Shown here piece after piece: positions 1-5,115 of a DNA stretch of 5,115 nt. The position numbers and the translations under genes were made by a program. Position 1 is the first letter of the stretch; each line of letters opens with the position of its first letter. The stretch spans positions 1 through 5,115 of the forward strand of contig DAHUZG010000149.1 of NCBI GenBank assembly GCA_027306715.1, written 5' to 3'. Below the pieces are notes generated by a model. That model was given only the letters and a program-made list of their open reading frames with translations. It was not told the DNA's origin and did no database searches. Source of the stretch: Acidimicrobiaceae bacterium. Its GTDB lineage: Bacteria > Actinomycetota > Acidimicrobiia > Acidimicrobiales > Bog-793.

Positions 1-1
1 G

Positions 2-2038
2 GGGCGCGCTGCGGGCCCCGACGCCGTCGCCGCCGCGATGGTGTCCGGCCCGACCGAGGCTTCTTCGCTTGCCACTGAGGGGAAGCTCCACAAGAACCTC
101 GCCATCGCCATGCCGCCCGGGCAGTTCAGCTGCACCTCGCCGCCGCTGCCGACGACGAGCACGACCTCGACGATCGTCACGACCACCTCGAGCACCACCT
201 CGAGCACGACGACGAGCACGACGACGAGCATGACGACCACCACCGTCGCCGGTCCGACGACGACCCTTGCCCCGGGCGTGACGACGACGACCACCACCAC
301 CCTCCCGTCGGCGACCTCGAGCTCGTCGACGCCGACGACGACGCAGGCCTCGACCTCGACCACGATCCCCCTCGTCCCACCCGGCGAGCAGGCCGGCTAC
401 GACCTCGTCGAGTCGAACGGCAAGGTCGTCGGCTTCGGGGGGGTGGGGGCATTCGGGCCCCGACGTGCCCTCACCGACGGCGCCGTCGGCGCCGCGACGA
501 CCGTCGACGGCGGAGGGTACTGGGTACTGGCGGCCAACGGCCACATCAGCCGCTACGGCGACGCCGTCGCCCTCGGCGAGCCGAAACGCCTGCGCAAGGA
601 TCCCGCCGTCGGCATCGTCGGCACGCCGAGCGGCGAGGGCTACTGGGTGCTCACCGCCGACGGCAGCATCGACAACTTCGGCAACGCCGTGTTCTGCGGG
701 TCGCCGGTGCACGACACCGCCGCCCGGCCGTTCGTGGCGATGGCCGCCACCCCCGACGGCAACGGCTACTTCGTCGTCGACGCCCGCGGGCGGGTCTACA
801 GCTTCGGCGACGCTCCGACCCTGACGCTTCGCGTGCCGCCGGCGCGACGCACGATCGTGGCCATCGCCGCCACCCCCGACGGCCTCGGCTACTGGCTGCT
901 CAGCTCGAAGGGCACCGTCTACGCCTACGGCAGCGCCCACAACTACGGCGGCGGCGCTCGCAAGCACGGCGTCGGCCGCTTCGTCTCGATCGACCCGACC
1001 CCTGACGGCCACGGCTACTGGCTCGCCACCTCGACCGGGAGGGTCTTCCAGTACGGCGACGCCTCGAGCGACGGCTCGCTCGTCCGTCACCGCCTCACCC
1101 CTCCGCTCAGCGTCGTCGCCGCCGTCACCGCCGTCGTCCCGGCGCCGTCGGCGCCGGCGCCGGCGCCGGCGCCGACGACGACGGTGCCGACCGGCTCGCC
1201 GCCGCCGCCGTCACCGCCGCACGGCAAGTTCGGCTACGACATCAGCGACTTCCAGTGCCGGAGCGGCTCGCGCAGCGTGAAGGGCGGGATGCCGCCTCGC
1301 TCCGGCTTGTCGATCATCCAGGTCGCCGGTTGGCTCGACAGCGCCGACAACCCCTGCCTTGCCTCCGAGGCGGCCTGGGCCACCCGCGCCAGCACCGACG
1401 GCAAGCCCTTCCAGCTGTACCTGTTCATGAACTCGCCGGACCTCGACGCGGTCGCCCGCTCGCTCGAGGCGACCGGGCCGGCAGGCACCTGCGCCAAGCT
1501 GGCGCCGTCGGCGCGGCCGGCGTGCACCGCCTACAACTACGGCTACAACGGGGCCGTCTCCGCGCTCTCCTATGCCACCAGCCAAGGCGTTCGCTCGGGT
1601 GAGTGGTGGCTCGACGTCGAGAACGACACCCTCTCCTCGAGCAACTACAGCGACTTCTCCGGCGGCCGCTACTGGTCACACTCGACGGCGCTCAACGACC
1701 AGGTCCTCACCGGCGCCTTCAACGCCCTCCATCGTGCTGGACTGCTCGTCGGCATCTACTCGACGAGCGTGCAGTGGCCGCACATCGCCGGCAGCGGCTA
1801 CCTCCCGCCGCGCTCACCGGTGCCGCTCTGGGTCGCCGGCGTGCCGTGGACAGCTCCGCCGTTCAGCGAGCCCGGGCTCTACTCGCCGTCGGCTCTGGCG
1901 TCGTGGTGCGCCGGCACGGCGAACTACGGCCTGCCGCGCTCGAACGAGCTCTTCGCCGGCGGGACCGTACAGCTGCTGCAGGAGACGCCGGGCACCGAGG
2001 CGTCGCCTTACGGGCTCGACCCGGACTACGCCTGCTGA
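2..2038 (+). CDS. Exported-type multidomain protein: Ser/Thr linker, six propeller-like repeats, C-terminal GH25/Rv2525c-like glycoside hydrolase domain (5' partial)
   Basis: Probably an extracellular or cell-surface wall-acting protein. Residues are counted from the ATG at 38. The frame is open from base 2, and no signal peptide follows that ATG, so the real start and any export signal are probably upstream. Residues 1-37 are a short unassigned segment. Residues 39-110 are a Thr/Ser linker. Residues 119-346 hold six repeats of about 41 residues, with GYW and FGDA-like motifs. Residues 368-395 are a Pro/Ala linker. Residues 398-666 form a TIM-barrel-type domain: it opens with GYDISDFQ, like the GxDxSxxQ of GH25 lysozymes, carries WWLDVEND with the acidic pair D526/E528 expected of the active site, has GIYST and WVAG strands, and ends DPDYAC. 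Its six cysteines (407, 440, 485, 496, 624, 666) fit disulfides in an exported protein. Peptidoglycan or glycan cleavage is inferred; the barrel could also be a non-catalytic binder. The gene faces the minus-strand operon. Confidence 0.88.
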   Translation, partial: GRAAGPDAVAAAMVSGPTEASSLATEGKLHKNLAIAMPPGQFSCTSPPLPTTSTTSTIVTTTSSTTSSTTTSTTTSMTTTTVAGPTTTLAPGVTTTTTTTLPSATSSSSTPTTTQASTSTTIPLVPPGEQAGYDLVESNGKVVGFGGVGAFGPRRALTDGAVGAATTVDGGGYWVLAANGHISRYGDAVALGEPKRLRKDPAVGIVGTPSGEGYWVLTADGSIDNFGNAVFCGSPVHDTAARPFVAMAATPDGNGYFVVDARGRVYSFGDAPTLTLRVPPARRTIVAIAATPDGLGYWLLSSKGTVYAYGSAHNYGGGARKHGVGRFVSIDPTPDGHGYWLATSTGRVFQYGDASSDGSLVRHRLTPPLSVVAAVTAVVPAPSAPAPAPAPTTTVPTGSPPPPSPPHGKFGYDISDFQCRSGSRSVKGGMPPRSGLSIIQVAGWLDSADNPCLASEAAWATRASTDGKPFQLYLFMNSPDLDAVARSLEATGPAGTCAKLAPSARPACTAYNYGYNGAVSALSYATSQGVRSGEWWLDVENDTLSSSNYSDFSGGRYWSHSTALNDQVLTGAFNALHRAGLLVGIYSTSVQWPHIAGSGYLPPRSPVPLWVAGVPWTAPPFSEPGLYSPSALASWCAGTANYGLPRSNELFAGGTVQLLQETPGTEASPYGLDPDYAC
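152..367 (+). repeat. Thr/Ser-rich linker encoded by 12-bp tandem repeats
   Basis: This coding stretch gives residues 39-110 of the first gene, almost entirely Thr and Ser with some Pro and Ala. Its core at 183-236 is a minisatellite. Two identical 12-bp units (ccacctcgagca) lie at 183-194 and 195-206. Three 12-bp units of the form cgagcacgacga lie at 201-212, 213-224 and 225-236, the last with one C-to-T change. They encode TTSS and TTTS tetrapeptides. Such linkers usually space domains on exported actinobacterial proteins and are often O-glycosylated; that role is inferred here. Confidence 0.85.
392..1075 (+). repeat. Six degenerate protein repeats, about 41 residues each (probable beta-propeller)
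   Basis: Repeat cores begin with the Tyr at residues 121, 161, 202, 244, 285 and 327 of the first gene, giving spacings of 40, 41, 42, 41 and 42. Each core reads roughly G-x-G-Y-W/F-x-L/V, a short turn with N-G, D-G or R-G, then V/I-x-x-F/Y-G-D/N/S-A. Most linking segments carry A/T-T-P-D/S-G before the next Tyr. The first copy is degenerate, having GFGGVGAFG in place of the FGDA block. A regular period near 41 residues with alternating hydrophobic strands suits a six-bladed beta-propeller, probably a binding or adhesion module; the ligand cannot be told. Confidence 0.8.
1141..1222 (+). repeat. Pro/Ala-rich interdomain linker with GGCGCC hexamer array
   Basis: This stretch encodes residues 369-395 of the first gene, a Pro-Ala, Thr and Pro-Ser linker between the propeller repeats and the hydrolase domain. 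At about 1150-1173 the DNA is four tandem GGCGCC hexamers that give alternating Ala-Pro. A stiff extended linker of this kind commonly separates a binding module from a catalytic one. Confidence 0.75.
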
Positions 2039-2051
2039 GCGACCGAGCGGT

Positions 2052-2074
2052 CCGGCTCGACCGGGTCGGGCCGG
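2052..2074 (+). terminator. Probable hairpin terminator after the plus-strand gene
   Basis: The hairpin starts 14 nt after the TGA stop of the first gene. Arm 2052-2061 (ccggctcgac) pairs with arm 2065-2074 (gtcgggccgg) around the 3-nt loop CGG, giving ten consecutive pairs with one U-G wobble in the plus-strand RNA. The minus-strand RNA would have a mismatch at that position. No T-run follows, which is common for hairpins at gene ends in GC-rich actinobacteria. It lies between two converging genes, where a terminator is expected. Confidence 0.5.
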
Positions 2075-2083
2075 CGCAGGAGG

Positions 2084-2120
2084 TCAGCGGCGCGAGGCGC
2101 GGGCTCAGCGGCGCGAGGCG
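2084..2120. repeat. 16-bp direct repeat duplicating the phosphatase gene end
   Basis: The 16-bp sequence tcagcggcgcgaggcg occurs at 2084-2099 and again at 2105-2120, a period of 21 bp. The flanking bases differ on both sides, so the repeat is exactly 16 bp. On the minus strand it encodes the last residues and TGA stop of the phosphatase, so a second in-frame TGA lies 21 nt beyond the first. Confidence 0.9.
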
Positions 2121-2893
2121 AGCAGCGCCGGGTCGCGCCCGACCCACAGCGGTGCAGGAGAACGGTTGGCGGCCTGCTCGGGCCCAGCGAGGTGGGCGGC
2201 GTCGTTGTAGCGGACGAGCCGCCAGGTGCGCCCGGTGTGCTGCCACTCGGTGATCGAGGTGTGCTCGGAATGGAGCCGGATCGCGCCGCCGTGCTCAGCA
2301 AGGCCGAGGAAGGCGATCATCGAGGAGTCGATCACACCGCCGTGGGCGACGACGACGGCGAGCTCGCCGGGATGGCGAAGAGCGAGCGCCGTCAGCGCGC
2401 CCGAGGCCCGGGCGACGAACTCCGACCAGCTCTCGCCGCCGGGAGCGAGCGGCAGCTCCGGATCGTCGCCGGGCAGCGAGACGCGCTGGTAGCGCTCCTC
2501 GTACTCGGCCCAGGTAAGGCCGTCGGCCTCGCCGGGATGGCGCTCGCAGAGCAGGCAGCTCTGGCGCGGGACGCTCGGCGGCCCGGCGATGCCGGTGGCG
2601 ACGATCTCGGCCGTCTCGATCGCCCGCGGCAGCACGCTCGTGTAGAGCGCGACGGCGCCGTCGAGCTCGCCTGTCCGGCGCAGCCGACCGGCGAGGATCC
2701 TCGCCTGCAGCACGCCCCGCGCCGTCAGCCCGCGGCACGCGGAGTGGCCGCCGATGTAGTCCTCGGCGTTGCAGGCCGCCTCGCCGTGGCGGACGAGGGC
2801 CAGCCGCGTCCCGGGCATGATCTGCCGCGCTTGGGTGCCCTCGGGCGGGGTGACCTCGAGCAACGGGTCGTCCGCGGCCCCAGCATTGCTCAC
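2105..2893 (-). CDS. Histidine phosphatase family protein (phosphoglycerate-mutase-like)
   Basis: A likely cytoplasmic phosphatase that works through a phosphohistidine intermediate; the substrate cannot be read from sequence. The 262-residue frame starts at a GTG at 2893. An in-frame ATG at 2818 (residue 26) lies just before the first beta strand, so the first 25 residues may not be translated; neither start has a convincing ribosome binding site. The RHGE motif is at residues 35-38, with H36 the nucleophile, and N42 follows at the family position. R90 lies in SVLPRAIETAE, the second phosphate-binding arginine. E117 in LLCERHPGEADGLT is the likely proton donor, and H184 in VVAHGG is the second catalytic histidine. 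No catalytic residue is missing. Residues 240-262 are a short tail beyond the fold. The gene follows the VWA gene by 68 nt on the same strand and is probably its co-transcribed last gene. Broad-specificity phosphatase, CobC-like or sugar-phosphate phosphatase all remain possible. Confidence 0.92.
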   Translation of the reverse strand: MSNAGAADDPLLEVTPPEGTQARQIMPGTRLALVRHGEAACNAEDYIGGHSACRGLTARGVLQARILAGRLRRTGELDGAVALYTSVLPRAIETAEIVATGIAGPPSVPRQSCLLCERHPGEADGLTWAEYEERYQRVSLPGDDPELPLAPGGESWSEFVARASGALTALALRHPGELAVVVAHGGVIDSSMIAFLGLAEHGGAIRLHSEHTSITEWQHTGRTWRLVRYNDAAHLAGPEQAANRSPAPLWVGRDPALLASRR

Positions 2894-2961
2894 AGCTCAG
2901 ACGCTACCGCCGCGGGGTGCGGAAAGGGGCGACGATCTCGTTGCGATCGCGGCCCGCCGGC

Positions 2962-4473
2962 TCAGGCCAGATCGCCGACGAACGCCTCGAGCTGGCGGAG
3001 GTTCCGGCACTCGACGACGGCCTCGCAGGGGGGGGCGTAGACGCCGATGATCGAGTCGCCGCTGTTCCAGTACGGGCGTGGCTCGGGATTGAGCCAGTAG
3101 AGGTGGCGCGCCCGGTGGCGCAGGTCGGCGAGGATCTCGACGCCCGAGGCGTGGTAGTTGTTCCGGGCGTCGCCGAGGACGATGAGCGTCGTGCGAGGGC
3201 CGACGTCGGCGGCGTGACGAGCGGCGAAGGACTCGAGCGCACGCCCGTAGTCCGAGTGCCCGTCGCTCGCCACGACGTCGGCGTCGCGCACCGCCGCCTC
3301 GAGCCCGGCGGGGCTCGTGGCACCGCGGCGAAGCCTCGAGGTCACCTCGTCGACGCCGTCGATGAAGAGGAAGCTGCGCAGCTTGGAGAACTGCCCGCTC
3401 ATCGCCGCCAGCAGGAGCAGGGTGAAGCGGGCGAAGGAGGCCACCGAGCCGGAGACGTCGGCGAGCACGACGAGCTCGGGCTTGGCCGGGTGCGGGGCCC
3501 GGAACCGAAGCTCGAGCGGCACGCCGCCGCTCGACAGCGAGCGCCGGATCGTCGCCCGGAAGTCGAGCGGGCCGCGCCGCTCGTGGCGGCGGCGGCGGGC
3601 GAGGCGGGCGGCGAGGACCCGGGTGAGCGGGCCGAGGGCGCGCCGCATCTCGGCGAGCTCGGCCCGCGATGCGTGCATGAACTCGATGTCCTCGACGAGC
3701 GGCCGGCGGACGACGCGAGCGAGCTCGACGGCGCCGCGCTCCTCGGCGAGGCGGCGGCGCACCTCGGCGTCGATCAGCCGCCGCAGCTCGCCGAGGCGGC
3801 GGCGGTACTCCTCGACGAGCAACCGGCGGCCGAGCTCACCGAGCTCGCCGAGGCGCGCCAGGCGCGCCGCCGGGCCGAGCCCCCCCGCCGCGGTCGCCGT
3901 CGCCGCCGCGTCCGGCTCGCCGTCGCCTTGAGCCTGGCGGCCAGCCGCCTCGAGGAGGTGCTCGAGCAGCCCGTCGGCGTCGAGACCGCGCAAGGTGCGC
4001 TGGAGGTAGTAGCTCGGGCCGACCGGCCTGCCCGCCTCGATCCCGGCGAGCACCGCCACCGAGAGGCGGGCGGCCCGCTCGAGCTCAAAGAGGTCGCCGC
4101 CGGCGAGGGCGCCGAGGACGACGGCGCGCAGCTCGTCACGGGTGAGAAGGGCCTCCGGCGACGGCTCCCGGCCGGCGGCGGAGCCCGCCTGCTCGTCGCC
4201 GGCGGCCTTGTCGCTCAGCGCCTCGTCGCCAAAGAGCGGTGCCGATGCCGGCCGCCCGAGGGCGGGCGGGAAGTACAGCTCGAAGAGGGCGAGGAAGGCT
4301 TCACGGTGGGCCTCGGACTTGACAAGGCAGCAGCCGAGGACCGCACGCAGCTCGTCGCGCCCGGCCAGCCCCGTGGCGACGACGGCGTTGGCGGCGTCGA
4401 CGAGCTCGTCGGGCGAGACCGGCAGGCCGGCACGGCGCAGCTCCCCGGCGAAGTCGCCGAGCAGGCCGAGCAC
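2962..4473 (-). CDS. VWA-domain protein, CoxE-like, partner of MoxR-type ATPase
   Basis: A 503-residue protein with no signal peptide or membrane segment, probably a cytoplasmic adaptor for the ATPase encoded just upstream. Residues 1-72 match the CoxE-type N-terminus (AGLPVSPDELVDAANAV, then LVKSEAHREAF, LFELYF). Residues 180-205 are Ala/Gly-rich, and residues 206-255 are Arg/Glu/Leu-rich and probably coiled coil. LDFRATIRRSL near 304-314 precedes the VWA domain. The MIDAS metal site shows DVSGS at 339-343, S407-D408 in HSDYGRAL (Ser where many VWA domains have Thr), and D435 in GDARNN. YWLNPEPR and GDSIIGVYAP are family hallmarks near the end. The GTG at 4473 is chosen because the open frame up to 4638 only adds an Arg/Ser-rich stretch that mirrors the ATPase 3' end. 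A GAGGG lies just 1 nt before this GTG, too close for a normal ribosome site, so coupling to the ATPase stop 10 nt upstream is likely. The client protein is unknown. Confidence 0.92.
   Translation of the reverse strand: MLGLLGDFAGELRRAGLPVSPDELVDAANAVVATGLAGRDELRAVLGCCLVKSEAHREAFLALFELYFPPALGRPASAPLFGDEALSDKAAGDEQAGSAAGREPSPEALLTRDELRAVVLGALAGGDLFELERAARLSVAVLAGIEAGRPVGPSYYLQRTLRGLDADGLLEHLLEAAGRQAQGDGEPDAAATATAAGGLGPAARLARLGELGELGRRLLVEEYRRRLGELRRLIDAEVRRRLAEERGAVELARVVRRPLVEDIEFMHASRAELAEMRRALGPLTRVLAARLARRRRHERRGPLDFRATIRRSLSSGGVPLELRFRAPHPAKPELVVLADVSGSVASFARFTLLLLAAMSGQFSKLRSFLFIDGVDEVTSRLRRGATSPAGLEAAVRDADVVASDGHSDYGRALESFAARHAADVGPRTTLIVLGDARNNYHASGVEILADLRHRARHLYWLNPEPRPYWNSGDSIIGVYAPPCEAVVECRNLRQLEAFVGDLA
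3445..3459 (-). other. MIDAS motif DxSxS of the VWA domain
   Basis: These codons encode Asp-Val-Ser-Gly-Ser, the first of the three loops that hold the divalent metal in von Willebrand A domains. Together with the Ser-Asp at residues 407-408 and Asp435, the site appears intact, so metal-dependent partner binding is expected. Confidence 0.85.
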
Positions 4474-4483
4474 GCCCTCGTGC

Positions 4484-5115
4484 TCAGCTGCCGCCGGCGC
4501 CCGACGGCGGCAGCGACAGCTCCTTGGCGGCGAGCTCGATGTCCTGCTGTGACTTGAGAAGCACGTTGAGCGTCTGGCGCGTGGTCGCCGCGTCGGCATG
4601 ACGGACCCCGAGAACCACCAGCGTGCGCGCCCAGTCAACGGTCTCGGAGATCGACGGCCGCTTCTCGAGCTCGAGAGAGCGGAGGCTGGCGACGACGCGT
4701 ACCACCTCGTCGGCGAGCTGCTCGTCGACGCCGGGAACCTTGGCGCGCACGATCGCCCGCTCGCGCTCGAGATCGGGGTAGTCGAGATGCAGGTACAAAC
4801 AGCGCCGCTTCAGCGCCTCGGAGAGCTCGCGGGTCCCGTTCGAGGTGAGGAAGACGAGCGGCACGGTCGTCGCCCGCACCGTGCCGAGCTCGGGGATCGA
4901 GACCTGGTAGTCCGAGAGCACCTCGAGCAGCAGCGCCTCGGTCTCGACCTCGACCCGGTCGACCTCGTCGATGAGAAGCACCACCTGCTCGGGCGAGCGG
5001 ATCGCCTGAAGCAGCGGGCGGGCAAGGAGGAACTCCTCGCTGAACAGGTCGTCCTCGGCGAGCCCGGCCTGTGCCGGGGGGGCGCCGGGAGCGGCGCCGG
5101 CGTCGGAGCCGTCCC
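4484..5115 (-). CDS. MoxR/CoxD-type AAA+ ATPase, C-terminal part (5' end outside window)
   Basis: About 209 residues are visible; the frame is open to the right edge, and the Walker A region lies outside. Residue 1 is the codon at 5113. Residues 1-22 are an Ala/Gly/Pro-rich insertion. LFSEEFLLARPLLQAI (23-38) leads to the Walker B strand VVLLIDEVDR (44-53, D49/E50). IPELGT follows near 73, then sensor 1 in FLTSNGTREL (N92) and ALKRRCLYLHLDYPD with arginines R103/R104, the likely arginine finger. SISETVDWARTLVVLG (154-169) belongs to the lid. This pattern is typical of the MoxR/CoxD class, hexameric ATPases that remodel or help metallate client proteins, usually with a VWA partner. The GTG at 4984 falls inside Walker B and cannot be the start. 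The VWA gene follows 10 nt after the TGA, indicating an operon. Whether it serves a molybdenum hydroxylase such as CO dehydrogenase cannot be told here. Confidence 0.92.
   Translation of the reverse strand, partial: DGSDAGAAPGAPPAQAGLAEDDLFSEEFLLARPLLQAIRSPEQVVLLIDEVDRVEVETEALLLEVLSDYQVSIPELGTVRATTVPLVFLTSNGTRELSEALKRRCLYLHLDYPDLERERAIVRAKVPGVDEQLADEVVRVVASLRSLELEKRPSISETVDWARTLVVLGVRHADAATTRQTLNVLLKSQQDIELAAKELSLPPSGAGGS
4964..4978 (-). other. Walker B motif of the AAA+ ATPase
   Basis: These codons encode Leu-Leu-Ile-Asp-Glu: a hydrophobic strand ending in the Asp that positions Mg and the catalytic Glu. It shows that the visible part belongs to an active-type ATPase core and not just a lid domain. 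Confidence 0.88.

Noticed and set aside
183..236. CRISPR-like array
   Set aside because: Units are 12 bp with no spacers and lie in frame in a protein linker, so this is a coding minisatellite.
177..452. Minus-strand Arg/Ser-rich frame opposite the Thr/Ser linker
   Set aside because: It is the complement of the 12-bp repeat DNA and has no independent coding signal.
1211..1602. Open frames on both strands inside the hydrolase domain
   Set aside because: They are shadows of the main frame, whose product has clear GH25-like motifs; their own products are Arg/Gly/Ala-rich without motifs.
1572..2253. Two plus-strand frames running past the stop of the first gene
   Set aside because: They are Arg/Ser/Ala-rich, overlap the hydrolase frame and the antisense phosphatase end, and show no family features.
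2933..2949. Small hairpin (CGATC/GATCG) in the gap between the VWA and phosphatase genes
   Set aside because: A five-pair stem with a seven-base loop is expected by chance and is not enough for a terminator or attenuator.
2894..2961. Promoter for the phosphatase gene in the 68-nt gap
   Set aside because: A TAGCGT could pass as a -10 box, but no -35 element lies at suitable spacing, so an internal promoter cannot be supported.
2192..3040. 282-residue plus-strand open frame opposite the phosphatase gene
   Set aside because: The opposite strand encodes a complete catalytic set (RHG, second His). The plus-strand frame has low-complexity composition and spans the intergenic gap.
2917..4557. 546-residue plus-strand open frame opposite the VWA gene
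   Set aside because: It is the antisense shadow of a clearly conserved VWA protein in GC-rich DNA. Its product is Ala/Arg/Gly/Glu-rich with no recognisable motif.
4810..5025. Alternative minus-strand frame in the ATPase region
   Set aside because: The product is Arg/Ser-rich and lies out of frame with the Walker B, sensor 1 and arginine finger motifs of the ATPase.

Overview
This is a GC-rich, almost fully coding bacterial segment. Codon third positions are mostly G or C, and the proteins look actinobacterial. The short repeats of the type G-Y-W-x-L ... F/Y-G-D-A in the first gene are a style I associate with Acidimicrobiia. That assignment is inference, as nothing in the window (rRNA, marker gene) fixes the taxon. 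It is a chromosomal-type gene neighbourhood: I see no tRNA, rRNA, CRISPR array, insertion sequence, integrase or phage gene, and no gene-free stretch longer than about 70 bases.

Layout: (1) 2-2038, plus strand: the 3' part of a large exported-type protein. It has a Ser/Thr linker built from 12-bp DNA repeats, a six-copy repeat of about 41 residues that is probably a beta-propeller, a Pro-Ala linker, and a C-terminal glycoside-hydrolase (GH25/Rv2525c-like) TIM-barrel domain. Its frame is open to the left edge, so the true N-terminus and any secretion signal lie outside. (2) 2039-2104: a short convergent intergenic region with a strong hairpin just after the first gene. (3) 2105-2893, minus: a histidine phosphatase (phosphoglycerate-mutase-like) with all catalytic residues. 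(4) 2962-4473, minus: a VWA-domain protein of the CoxE-like family. (5) 4484-5115, minus: the C-terminal half of a MoxR/CoxD-type AAA+ ATPase that runs off the right edge.

The three minus-strand genes run in one direction (ATPase, then VWA protein after 10 nt, then phosphatase after 68 nt) and look like one operon. MoxR-type ATPases and VWA proteins commonly act as a pair, with the VWA partner (metal-dependent MIDAS adhesion site) linking the ATPase to a client protein that is remodelled or loaded with metal. CoxD/CoxE in carbon monoxide dehydrogenase maturation is the best-known case. No CO dehydrogenase gene is visible, and the gene after the VWA protein is a histidine phosphatase rather than CoxF or CoxG, so the client is unknown. 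The plus-strand cell-wall-type protein converges on this operon and shows no obvious functional link to it.

The points most worth a second look are the domain architecture of the first gene, the ATPase-VWA-phosphatase grouping, a duplicated gene end with two stops, and several 7-8 bp G/C runs inside genes. I do not see a clear new defence or mobile system here.
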